DNA of 23,792 nt from CAYJFX01 sp964370315 (GCA_964370315.1 CAYJIS010000030.1:1-23792); one strand, 5' to 3'; positions 13,602 to 21,315 are shown, numbered from the stretch's first letter. Program-made: numbers and translations. Notes: a model not told the origin generated them from the letters alone.

Positions 13602-14495
13602 TCACTTTTTTATTTGTGATATATGTCCTTGCGCATCTTGCAAATAACGCTTGGCATCCTCTATTGAGCACTCAAATAATAAACTTGCTACAGATAACTT
13701 AACACTGCCTCCAGCTTCGTCTAATGTTTTTCGTGCAATTTCGCGACTACATCCTACGGCAGCCATTACATTATTTTCTGCCCTAACATGCAGCTTTTCA
13801 TTTGTTTGCATTAAATCAACCATCATATTCTTGTAGACTTTACCTATCCCAACCATACTTCCAGTTGATATCATGTTTAAAACCATCTTCTGTGCAGTGC
13901 CGGCTTTAAGCCTAGTAGACCCTGTTAAAACCTCAGGACCAACTAATACTTCAATTGCTAGTTCGGCTTCTTTTGAAATTTCAGAGTTTTTGTTACACGA
14001 AATGGCTACGGTCTTACAACCAAACTCACGGGCAAAACGTAGCCCATGAATAACATATGGAGTTCTGCCACTAGCAGCTAAGCCAACAACCAAGTCATTT
14101 GGATGAATTTTTTTTTCAAGCAAATCTTCTTTACAAAGTGTTTGGCTATCCTCAGCACCTTCTACTGCTTTTATAAATGCAGACGGCCCTCCAGCAATAA
14201 GCCCAATAACAACATCTGGACTAACTCCAAATGTAGGTGGACACTCAACAGCATCAAGCACCCCAAGCCTTCCACTGGTACCAGCACCAAGATAAATTAT
14301 ACGGGCATTGTTTTGTAGTGACTCTGTTGCAAATGTAATTGCTTTTGCAATATTCGGTAACTCTGCCTTTATTGCATTAATTACGTTTAAGTCTTCTGAG
14401 TTCATAATGGTTGCAATTTCTAAAGCACTCATTGAATCTAAATTCATTGTACCTTCATTGCGCTTTTCGGTAGTTAATTTTGATAAGTCAATCAA
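13602..14495 (-). CDS. murQ: N-acetylmuramic acid 6-phosphate etherase
   Basis: Cleaves the D-lactyl ether of MurNAc-6-phosphate, giving GlcNAc-6-phosphate and D-lactate in the cytosol. The 297-residue SIS-domain protein has the start motif LTTEKRN, AGTSGRLGVLDAVECPPTF with the likely catalytic Glu84, and AVEGAED with Glu115; both are within one position of the E. coli catalytic residues. Also visible are AASGRTPYVI and MVDLMQTNEKLHVR. No ATG fits. I chose TTG at 14495, which has AGGA 10 nt upstream and gives the family's usual N-terminus; a TTG at 14525 is open but lacks a ribosome site. First gene of the operon, 23 bp before murP. Confidence 0.93.
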   Translation of the reverse strand: MIDLSKLTTEKRNEGTMNLDSMSALEIATIMNSEDLNVINAIKAELPNIAKAITFATESLQNNARIIYLGAGTSGRLGVLDAVECPPTFGVSPDVVIGLIAGGPSAFIKAVEGAEDSQTLCKEDLLEKKIHPNDLVVGLAASGRTPYVIHGLRFAREFGCKTVAISCNKNSEISKEAELAIEVLVGPEVLTGSTRLKAGTAQKMVLNMISTGSMVGIGKVYKNMMVDLMQTNEKLHVRAENNVMAAVGCSREIARKTLDEAGGSVKLSVASLLFECSIEDAKRYLQDAQGHISQIKK

Positions 14496-14522
14496 TTGGT
14501 TACGTCCTGTGTAGGTATTCTG

Positions 14523-14555
14523 CAAAACTTTTTTATGTAATTACACACAGTTTTG
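14523..14555. promoter_or_regulatory. Nested palindromes in the murQ leader, candidate operator
   Basis: A perfect 10-bp palindrome TGTAATTACA (14536-14545) sits inside a pair of 7-bp arms, CAAAACT (14523-14529) and AGTTTTG (14549-14555). It lies just after the predicted murQ start site. In other bacteria mur operons are controlled by an RpiR-type repressor; no such gene is in the window. The outer arms are not symmetric about the inner palindrome, so two separate elements are possible. Confidence 0.4.
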
Positions 14556-14565
14556 TACATCTAAC

Positions 14566-14595
14566 ATCATAGCACAGCAATGCAAAACATGTCAA
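14566..14595 (-). promoter_or_regulatory. Promoter of the murQ-murP-mupG-crr-ptsH operon
   Basis: Minus strand TTGACA (14590-14595), 18-bp spacer, TATGAT (14566-14571). The predicted start near 14559 gives a leader of about 64 nt to the TTG start codon and includes the palindromes at 14523-14555. Confidence 0.65.
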
Positions 14596-14634
14596 GAAAA
14601 ATCAGAAAATACTATACTTTTTTTTATGTCAAGG

Positions 14635-14845
14635 CGAGGCTCATGGCGCACTTCGCTAAGCGCTCATCCTCCTCGCACTACAAAATAAAGGTGCTGCGGT
14701 GGACGCATGCGCGGTGCTTTAATCGCATGAGCGTTTTCATGCAAAATAAATCGTCCTTTATTCATTTACCTCCGACTTTTGCGGTGGCGAAGATAAGTGA
14801 TTAGCTCAAAAGTCGCTGTCATGGGTGCTGCATCCTTGCAGCATG
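14635..14845. other. Structured, GC-richer intergenic segment
   Basis: The gap between ntrC and the murQ promoter is richer in G and C than the rest and packed with inverted repeats: CGCATGCG (about 14704-14711), GCATGA/TCATGC (14725-14742), AATAAA/TTTATT (14745-14762), CGACTTTTG/CAAAAGTCG (14773-14815) and TGCTGCA/TGCAGCA with a TCCT loop (14826-14843). A plus-strand frame runs through it but has no ribosome site or recognisable domain. It could be a dispersed repeat, a structured RNA or a decayed element; I cannot choose between these. Confidence 0.5.
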
Positions 14846-14854
14846 TCTATTCCA

Positions 14855-14896
14855 CACAGAAAATTAGTTCTCGTTCCACTCATCTAATTTTCTGTG
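14855..14896. repeat. 13-bp perfect inverted repeat across the ntrC stop codon
   Basis: CACAGAAAATTAG (14855-14867) and CTAATTTTCTGTG (14884-14896) flank 16 bp; the ntrC stop (14864-14866) lies in one arm and its last codons in the loop. There is no T run afterwards, so it is not a standard terminator. It may protect the 3' end of the operon mRNA. Confidence 0.6.
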
Positions 14897-16210
14897 CAAA
14901 GTTTTTCGGCCAATGCCTAGGGTGTCGGCGGTTTTGGTTTTATTTCCTTTATTGTGAAAAAGGTTTTCCATAATGACTAGTTTTTCGCACTCTGCCATTG
15001 AAAGTCCAATAGGTATTAAAATATTCTCTTTTTTATTTACTCCTACTATCGTTGGAGGAAGATCATCTAGGGTAATACTATTTCCAGAACACATAACAAC
15101 TGCGCTTTCAATACAATTTCTCAGTTGGCGAATATTTCCAGGCCAATCAAAATCGTAAAGAACCCTTCTTGTCTGAGTATCAAAACCTTCAATATTCTTT
15201 TCATTTTCGTTATTAAACTCAGACAAAAAACTTGAGGCCAACAAAGGTATATCATCCTTTCTCTCTCTAAGAGGCGGTACAAAAATGTTTACTACATTTA
15301 ATCTATAATATAAGTCTTCTCTAAACCGCCCCTCACGCACCTCTATCTCAAGATCTCGATTAGTTGCAGCTATAACTCGAACATCGCATTCAATAGTTTT
15401 CTCACCACCTACTCTTTCAAACTGTTTTTCTTGAAGGACACGCAAAATTTTAATTTGAACATTTTGGTCTATTTCGCCAATTTCATCTAAAAAAATCGTA
15501 CCACCATGGGCTAGTTCAAACCTGCCCTTTTTTAACCCAGTAGCTCCCGTAAATGAACCTTTTTCGTGTCCAAAAAGTTCACTTTCAAGTAAGTTTTCTG
15601 ACAAAGCCGCACAGTGCACTTTAACAAAAGGTTTTTCTTTCCTTGAAGATAAGTTATGAAGGGCATCTGCTATTAATTCTTTGCCAACTCCCGTTTCTCC
15701 TGTTACTAAGACTGAACTCTTTGTATTTGCCGTTTTTTGAACTACTTTTAATACCTTGTCCATCTCGGAACTTTTAGATACAATATTCTTAAAACTCTTA
15801 TTTTTTTGAACCTGTTCTAAAAGTTCTTTATGCTCTAATTCAAGGCGTCGCCCTTTTAATGCTCGTTTTATTATCAACATAAGTTGATCAAGGTTAACAG
15901 GCTTTGTTAAAAAATCGTGTGCACCATTTCTCATGGCCTCAACAGCAGAGTCAATACTTCCATGTCCCGTTAATATTATAACTCGTGTTGATGGACTTCT
16001 TTCGATTACATGTTCTAGAACTTGTTCTCCACCCATTTCATTCATTCGAAGGTCAGTAATTACAACATCAATTACTTCTTTCTTAAATATCTCCAAGCCT
16101 TCTTTTCCGTCAGCTGCTAAAAAAACGGTATAATCTTCAAGTTCTAAGGCAGCTGCTAATCCTTCTCGAATGTTTTTTTCATCATCAATTACAAGTATTG
16201 TTGCACTCAT
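14864..16210 (-). CDS. Sigma-54-dependent response regulator, NtrC/AtoC type
   Basis: Two-component activator that uses ATP to open sigma-54 promoters. The 448-residue protein has a receiver domain (1-115) with phospho-acceptor Asp53 and Lys104, an AAA+ domain (about 143-375) with Walker A GETGVGKE (172-179), the sigma-54 contact loop GSFTGA (219-224, Ser replacing the more usual Ala), Walker B FLDEIGE (241-247), and a Fis-type helix-turn-helix (about 410-445). The ATG is 1 bp after the kinase stop (TGAcATG), with a G-rich ribosome site. Its partner is the kinase just upstream. Target genes are unknown. Confidence 0.94.
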   Translation of the reverse strand: MSATILVIDDEKNIREGLAAALELEDYTVFLAADGKEGLEIFKKEVIDVVITDLRMNEMGGEQVLEHVIERSPSTRVIILTGHGSIDSAVEAMRNGAHDFLTKPVNLDQLMLIIKRALKGRRLELEHKELLEQVQKNKSFKNIVSKSSEMDKVLKVVQKTANTKSSVLVTGETGVGKELIADALHNLSSRKEKPFVKVHCAALSENLLESELFGHEKGSFTGATGLKKGRFELAHGGTIFLDEIGEIDQNVQIKILRVLQEKQFERVGGEKTIECDVRVIAATNRDLEIEVREGRFREDLYYRLNVVNIFVPPLRERKDDIPLLASSFLSEFNNENEKNIEGFDTQTRRVLYDFDWPGNIRQLRNCIESAVVMCSGNSITLDDLPPTIVGVNKKENILIPIGLSMAECEKLVIMENLFHNKGNKTKTADTLGIGRKTLHRKLDEWNEN

Positions 16211-16211
16211 G

Positions 16212-17396
16212 TCAGCCCCCTATCTGTTCATATTCTAATAATTTTTGTTCTCGTTGTAAAAGAGGAAATGTAAGTGTAAAGTCCGTTCCTTTCCCAATTT
16301 CAGATTTGACGCTTATATCACCTGCCATCTCTTTTACAATTTTATATACTAAAGATAAGCCTAATCCTGTGCCTTGTGCACGAGTTGTAAAATACGGCTC
16401 AAAAACTCTGCTTAAAGTACTTTCATTCATTCCACAGCCTGTATCGCGAAAGACCAGTGTAAAGCGATCATTTTTTATACTGGTTATAATATGTAAAGAC
16501 CCACCATTTGTCATAGCATGTATAGCATTTTGCGCTAAGTTAACAAGTACTTGATTAAACATTTTAGGGTCAACGAGTATTAACTGAGGAAAGCTCATCA
16601 AATCAATATTCAAAGAAATCTGTTTTTCTTGTAGCTCTGGTTCAATTAATTCCTTAAAGGTTTCTAATAGCTTTGTCGGATTTGAGGGTTCCATTGTAAC
16701 CCTTACCGGTCTCACTGCTGCTAAAAAGTCAACTATAATATTATTTAATCTTTCTATTTCTTCATTTACAATGTGAAGGTATTTATCAGTGTGCTTTTCA
16801 TCAGGCAATATTCCATCTTTTTCTCGTGCCTTTGTTAGCGCTTTTTGTATAAGTTGTATGTGAATACTAATTGCTCCTAGTGGATTTTTTATTTCATGAG
16901 CAACGCTTGCAGCAAGATTAGTAAGACTTGCCATACTTTCCATTCTTCTAATAAGTATTTCCTGTTTTCTCTTTTCTGTAATATCATCAACCTGGATAAT
17001 ATAACCCCATAATTTGTTTGAACGCACAAGTGGAAATATATCAACCGATAAAAAACGGCTAGCATTATTAGAATCAAATACTAAAAAATCCTGACTTATA
17101 TTCTTTTTTTGATTGGTACAATTTTGATGCAAAAACTCGGATATTTGAAGGTTATCTATAAGCTCCCACACCGGATCAATATTATTTGTTGCAGTCATTG
17201 GAATGTATCTCATTACAGCTTTATTTTTTAGCTCAAGTTTCCAATCTGCATTACAGATAAGTAATCCAGTATGTAACGAGTTCAAAACTGCATTATATGT
17301 TTCGTTTTCCTCTGTTAGCGTTTCCACAAAGTCTTCTAATTGCTCAGGTGTTAACTTAGATATTTTAGTTGTAACCTTTTTAAAAAAACTTTTCAT
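16212..17396 (-). CDS. Cytosolic PAS-domain sensor histidine kinase, NtrB/AtoS type
   Basis: Phosphorylates the response regulator that follows it. The 394-residue protein has no membrane segment. It has a PAS domain (about 35-140), a HisKA domain with phospho-His167 in VAHEIKNPLGA, and an ATPase domain with the N box NLAQNAIHAM (287-296), G1 box DTGCGM (318-323) and G2 box GTGLGLSLV (342-350). The first 30 residues form a short helical lead without recognised function. The ATG overlaps the holB stop by 1 base (TAATG). The signal sensed by the PAS domain cannot be read from sequence. Co-transcribed with envelope and replication genes. Confidence 0.94.
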   Translation of the reverse strand: MKSFFKKVTTKISKLTPEQLEDFVETLTEENETYNAVLNSLHTGLLICNADWKLELKNKAVMRYIPMTATNNIDPVWELIDNLQISEFLHQNCTNQKKNISQDFLVFDSNNASRFLSVDIFPLVRSNKLWGYIIQVDDITEKRKQEILIRRMESMASLTNLAASVAHEIKNPLGAISIHIQLIQKALTKAREKDGILPDEKHTDKYLHIVNEEIERLNNIIVDFLAAVRPVRVTMEPSNPTKLLETFKELIEPELQEKQISLNIDLMSFPQLILVDPKMFNQVLVNLAQNAIHAMTNGGSLHIITSIKNDRFTLVFRDTGCGMNESTLSRVFEPYFTTRAQGTGLGLSLVYKIVKEMAGDISVKSEIGKGTDFTLTFPLLQREQKLLEYEQIGG

Positions 17397-18646
17397 TATG
17401 CACCCTTTAATATGTCATAAATAAGAGAATCAAATGCAGACTGAGTACTTTGATTATATATTGTTATATTTGAATAAGCATATTTAACAGTTTTCAGGAT
17501 ATGTTCTGATTTTTCACTTACTGCAGCACTTTGGTCAGATGGAGACGTTAGTATTTTTTTTCGCTGCACATCAAGCATAGCATTAAAAAATAGTTTTAAA
17601 ATAATTCTAGGCTCAAAATTTTTCATGTGCTTTAATAATTCAGAAACATTGGGTATTTCTTTTTTTTCAAGCGTATGCAAGAAATCCTGTGCTGCACTAC
17701 AAATACTTTCTGAACTCACTGGCAAAAAATTATTCAAATAAGTGCTAATTATTGAACTAGCTTGAATAGTGCTTTGGTTTAAAGTTGTTTTCATAGTATC
17801 ATCGTGTATTCTAAAAATTCTTTTTAGTACTTGCTCATTTTGTGCTGTGTTTCTCTCATAGAAAGAATACACTCTGAGCCTAGAAAGAATAGTTGGCATA
17901 ACAGCGTTTTTGTTTTCGGTTGTTAAGATAAAAACACAATGCTCAGGTGGCTCTTCAAGTATTTTTAATAAAGCGTTTCGAACACCCTCTTGCATTCTCT
18001 CTGCGTTTTCAATAATAAAAACCCTTTTGCCATGTGCGATGGTATAATGAGCCCATGAAGAAGCCTTTCTAATATGTGATACTGGAATAGAGTCATAAAG
18101 ATACGTAGTTTCAAGTTTTGTACAAAGATCTTGTAGCTTATTACTACGTTTTTCAAATTGGGAAAACTCAATTGCATCTTGTAGTGGATCTAGCTCTTCA
18201 AGAATTTCACTTATATCAGCAATTAACGAACCTATTTTTGATGCCTTATCATCTCCTTCCCAAAGAACGTGGTTAAACCGAGCAGTGAGCTTACGAATAC
18301 TTCTTACATAAAGATATCTACTTGCTAGTAACCAAGAAGCATTTAGTTCATAAGCCTCTGTTAACGTTTTTCTAGATGCCTCAATCTCAGTGGTGCATGA
18401 TTTATTTCCTGCTATTAACACATCAGGACTAACAAGACTTTTATGCATTAAACAAGAAGAACACGTACATTGCCATTTTCCTTTTTCTTGTTCTTGACAT
18501 GATAGCACCCGAGCTATTTCAAGGGCACTTGTAAATTTACCAGAACATTGAGGACCTGCTAGAAGCATTGACTGAGGAAGAGTGTTATTTTGGATATCTG
18601 AGGCTAGTAATTTACATGCATCTTGATAAAGAACATTGTCAAACAA
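17396..18646 (-). CDS. holB: DNA polymerase III delta'-type clamp-loader subunit
   Basis: Part of the clamp loader that opens the sliding clamp. The 416-residue protein has a degenerate P-loop GPQCSGKF (31-38, Phe where Ser/Thr is needed), a zinc-binding set Cys50, Cys60, Cys62 and Cys65, a Walker B-like FIIENAERM, the family hallmark ALLKILEEPP (225-234), and SRLR (255-258) in place of the SRC sensor. It is therefore probably not an ATPase, as for delta'. Between the zinc site and the Walker B region is an insertion of about 80 residues not found in E. coli HolB. TTG start at 18646 with AAAGGGGA upstream; no ATG fits. The C-terminal third is weakly conserved. Confidence 0.88.
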   Translation of the reverse strand: MFDNVLYQDACKLLASDIQNNTLPQSMLLAGPQCSGKFTSALEIARVLSCQEQEKGKWQCTCSSCLMHKSLVSPDVLIAGNKSCTTEIEASRKTLTEAYELNASWLLASRYLYVRSIRKLTARFNHVLWEGDDKASKIGSLIADISEILEELDPLQDAIEFSQFEKRSNKLQDLCTKLETTYLYDSIPVSHIRKASSWAHYTIAHGKRVFIIENAERMQEGVRNALLKILEEPPEHCVFILTTENKNAVMPTILSRLRVYSFYERNTAQNEQVLKRIFRIHDDTMKTTLNQSTIQASSIISTYLNNFLPVSSESICSAAQDFLHTLEKKEIPNVSELLKHMKNFEPRIILKLFFNAMLDVQRKKILTSPSDQSAAVSEKSEHILKTVKYAYSNITIYNQSTQSAFDSLIYDILKGA

Positions 18647-18676
18647 GTTTATCCCCTTTCATTATCATAATAAAAA

Positions 18677-19162
18677 TTATTTTTTTGCAATAAAATCTTG
18701 CACAATATCTACAGGCCCAGAAAGTATATTCTTAAGAATAGTATGAAAAAAACTTTGATCAACTAAAGGGCCAACATTAAACCAAGGTTGTGCATAGAGT
18801 ATTACAAGTATTACACTTACAATTAACAAACCTTCAATTGCACCAAAAAAGAAACCTAATGACCTATCAAGTCCTGTAAAAATATCTCCTGAAAAAAAGT
18901 TTCCAATATAGTGCTGAATTAAGCGAACAACTAAGTATACTAAAATAAAAATAATTAAAAATGAAAGTATTTTTGAAACAAATTCAGATTCAATATTTTT
19001 GTTAAGGTAAACTGCTAAGTCATCATAAAAAATAACAGAAATAAAGATACCTAACACTACCGCTGCCTTCGAAAAAAACTCTTTAATAAAGCCTGCCACA
19101 ATGCCATGTATTGCAAGCAAAAATATTATTGCTATAAATAAAATATCTAAAAAATTAAACAT
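18677..19162 (-). CDS. cvpA: CvpA family membrane protein
   Basis: Inner-membrane protein named after colicin V production, with a broader envelope role that is poorly understood. The 161-residue protein shows four hydrophobic segments (about 3-25, 31-47, 64-84, 101-127) and the typical N-terminal pattern of Asp followed by a first helix ending in Gly-x-x-x-Gly-Phe-x-Lys-Glu. ATG 19162 with AAGGAAT upstream, 2 bp after the murG stop. Lies between murG and holB. Confidence 0.88.
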   Translation of the reverse strand: MFNFLDILFIAIIFLLAIHGIVAGFIKEFFSKAAVVLGIFISVIFYDDLAVYLNKNIESEFVSKILSFLIIFILVYLVVRLIQHYIGNFFSGDIFTGLDRSLGFFFGAIEGLLIVSVILVILYAQPWFNVGPLVDQSFFHTILKNILSGPVDIVQDFIAKK

Positions 19163-19164
19163 GC

Positions 19165-20313
19165 TTATTCCTTACTTGTTTTAAAACCCAATTCATCGAT
19201 TAAAAATTGTGCTATTTTTTTAGAAGCATTATCTTTTACCATTTTAGAACTTGCTTCTGCTTTTCTTTGTCGAAGATCATTATCTAAAAAACTTTCTAAA
19301 GAAGAGCATACTTGTTCACTCAAAACAGCACTATCAGTTTCACTACTATCTACTACAAGAGCAGCACCTTTTTTTTCAAAGACCATGGCATTTTCAACCT
19401 GATCTCCCCTAGTACCACTTCCAGAAAGCGGTAATAAAACCATTGGTTTTCCTAACACAGCACATTCCCAAAGAGAATTGGCACCAGAGCGAGAAAAAAC
19501 AATATCTGAGCAAGCTACTACGTGAGGCATTTGAGAATATATAAAATCAAATGGTAAATAATGTTCACCTTTTTTATTGAGCGCATTAGTATAATCTTCT
19601 CCTACTCCCGTTTGATGAACAATAGTAAAATTCTTTAAGAGTCTTTTTAAATTATGTTCAACAAGAGAGTTTATTTGATGCGCCCCCGAAGATCCTCCCA
19701 ATACTAATAATAGTGGTTTTTTAGACTTGGTTAGACCAAGAAAAGAATAACCGATTTTTTTATCAGTATTATAAAAAATTCCCCGAACAGGATTTCCTGT
19801 AACTACAATTTTAGAATGCATATTTTTTGAAAAAAATTTTTTTGTATCTTCATAGGACACAAGGATTTTTTTTGCAAAACGAGAATTGAGTTTAGTTGCA
19901 AGACCAGGAGAATAATCACATTCATGTGTATAAACTGGTATTCCAAGGAGCTTAGCTGCAGCACAAGGGGGAACACTAACAAATCCACCCTTAGAAAAAA
20001 CAAACTTTGGTTTAATGTGCAACAAGAGAATAATTGACACCACAAATCCAAGTGCAATTTTAAAAACATCAATAGCATTTTGAAAAGAAAAATAGCGCCT
20101 AAGCTTGCCTGACGGAATTGAAAAATACCTTGTACAACTTTTGCTTCCATCTTCTGCTATATTTGAAAGGACCATTTTTTTATCACGCTCAGATGTAGAA
20201 CCAATCCATGTAATTGAAACACTGGAATCAATTTTTTTTAATTCATCTGCAATTGCCAGTCCTGGAAAAATATGTCCACCTGTGCCCCCACCAGTAAAAA
20301 CTACAGACTTCAT
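19165..20313 (-). CDS. murG: UDP-GlcNAc:lipid II GlcNAc transferase MurG
   Basis: Adds GlcNAc to lipid I at the inner face of the membrane, the last cytosolic step of peptidoglycan building. The 382-residue GT-B protein has the first glycine loop GGGTGGHIFPG (8-18) with His14, a membrane-binding hydrophobic segment (about 86-102), the second loop LVLGGSSGAHQIN, and the UDP-GlcNAc site SRSGANSLWECAVLGKP. The ATG overlaps the ankyrin gene stop in an ATGA junction, implying coupled translation. The rest of the division and cell-wall cluster is not next to it. Confidence 0.96.
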   Translation of the reverse strand: MKSVVFTGGGTGGHIFPGLAIADELKKIDSSVSITWIGSTSERDKKMVLSNIAEDGSKSCTRYFSIPSGKLRRYFSFQNAIDVFKIALGFVVSIILLLHIKPKFVFSKGGFVSVPPCAAAKLLGIPVYTHECDYSPGLATKLNSRFAKKILVSYEDTKKFFSKNMHSKIVVTGNPVRGIFYNTDKKIGYSFLGLTKSKKPLLLVLGGSSGAHQINSLVEHNLKRLLKNFTIVHQTGVGEDYTNALNKKGEHYLPFDFIYSQMPHVVACSDIVFSRSGANSLWECAVLGKPMVLLPLSGSGTRGDQVENAMVFEKKGAALVVDSSETDSAVLSEQVCSSLESFLDNDLRQRKAEASSKMVKDNASKKIAQFLIDELGFKTSKE

Positions 20314-21236
20314 TTTTTTTCCACATTAAAGGCTTCAATAAGTTTTTTGTTCTTAAACAAAACGGCATATTCTTTTGCAGACATTCCCATATTATCTTTA
20401 ACATTAACATCAGCACCGTTTTCTGCAAGCAACGCACATATTTGCTCGTTACCAATACCTGCAGCGATTACAGTTAGCGGTTGGCCATCTTTGCTAATAA
20501 CATTCAAATCTGCGCCTGCTTTTATAAGGTATTCAACTAGCTCGTATTTATTTTTCCATACAGCGTCCATAAGAGGTGTATACCCTCTATCTTTTGAGAC
20601 GGTGTTTACATTTGCACCCTTTTCAATTAGCCAACGAAGCATAAGTAATTTCGCAAACCGAGCCGCAACACACAACATGGGAGTACCGGCTGCATCACAT
20701 ACATCTGGAGAAAGTCCTGCATCAATAAATATTTGACATGTTTCCTCATCATCTGAAACAATGTAATGTGAAAAAGAGTCAGGTGTTAATGGAATATTCA
20801 TACTAAAAAGCTTTCTTCTCGCTAGCTCTTTTTTTTCTTCTTCTAAAAACATCGGGAAATATTTATCTAATCTGTCTAAAAGCTCTTCTACATCAACACA
20901 AGCTGGAAAAAAACCATTTAATAAACTTGCGGGCAATTCAGGGCGAGCCCCCGATACAAAAACAGAAACAGAGTTGTGTGAAATCATTCCAAGAGTATAT
21001 AAGTAAGACGGAAGTACCGGTATATCTTGTACATTTACCAATATACAATGAGTTGCATCTGTGAGAATTTCACATATCTTTTCTATACTTGATGACATGT
21101 TTTTGCTTGAATAATCAATTAATTCATCAACTTCAAATTGATATGTTTTGTATTTGACATTTTTGTCTTTTAGGTAAGAGGCGACTTTTATTACATCATC
21201 CTCTCCCCCTATTCCTCGGAATATTACCCATTTCAT
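20310..21236 (-). CDS. Ankyrin-repeat protein with a possible TIR-like N-terminal domain
   Basis: The 308-residue protein has two parts. Residues about 160-300 form four ankyrin repeats (visible as KGANVNTVSKDRGYTPLMDA and AGADLNVISKDGQPLTVIAA), a protein-binding scaffold. Residues 1-130 are not a family I can name with certainty; the order of strands and helices and the segment CILVNVQDIPVLPSYLYTLG followed by a SVSVFVSG strand resemble a TIR-like fold, without an obvious catalytic Glu. No signal peptide. I chose ATG 21236; the frame opens upstream, but that extension is hydrophobic and runs toward the tRNA terminator. A TATACT box ends 6 bases before this ATG and there is no Shine-Dalgarno. 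First gene of the murG-cvpA-holB-kinase-regulator operon; the function is unknown. Confidence 0.82.
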   Translation of the reverse strand: MKWVIFRGIGGEDDVIKVASYLKDKNVKYKTYQFEVDELIDYSSKNMSSSIEKICEILTDATHCILVNVQDIPVLPSYLYTLGMISHNSVSVFVSGARPELPASLLNGFFPACVDVEELLDRLDKYFPMFLEEEKKELARRKLFSMNIPLTPDSFSHYIVSDDEETCQIFIDAGLSPDVCDAAGTPMLCVAARFAKLLMLRWLIEKGANVNTVSKDRGYTPLMDAVWKNKYELVEYLIKAGADLNVISKDGQPLTVIAAGIGNEQICALLAENGADVNVKDNMGMSAKEYAVLFKNKKLIEAFNVEKK

Positions 21237-21242
21237 AGTTAC

Positions 21243-21271
21243 AGTATACCCGATATGAATAGAAAATACAA
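21243..21271 (-). promoter_or_regulatory. Promoter abutting the ankyrin gene start codon
   Basis: Minus strand TTGTAT (21266-21271), 17-bp spacer, TATACT (21243-21248), then 6 bases and the ATG. Spacing and -10 box are identical to the trxA promoter at 1628-1656. It begins 10 bp beyond the tRNA terminator. Confidence 0.6.
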
Positions 21272-21280
21272 GCTTTAAAT

Positions 21281-21312
21281 AAAAAAAAAGCAAACCTCAA
21301 AAGAGGTCTGCT
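21281..21312 (-). terminator. Intrinsic terminator of tRNA-Phe
   Basis: Minus-strand stem AGCAGACCTC / GAGGTTTGCT with a TTTT loop and one G-T pair, followed by nine T residues. It starts 3 bases past the tRNA 3' end. Confidence 0.92.
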
Positions 21313-21315
21313 TCA

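Noticed and set aside
14580..14804. Plus-strand frame of 74 codons in the structured gap
   Set aside because: No ribosome site or domain, and it runs through several inverted repeats; better explained as part of a repeat or structured RNA.
14526..14863. Insertion sequence remnant
   Set aside because: No transposase fragment, target duplication or terminal repeats could be shown; kept only as an unexplained structured segment.
21237..21293. Longer ankyrin-protein start at 21293
   Set aside because: The extension spans the promoter and reaches the tRNA terminator T run; the protein is sensible from 21236.
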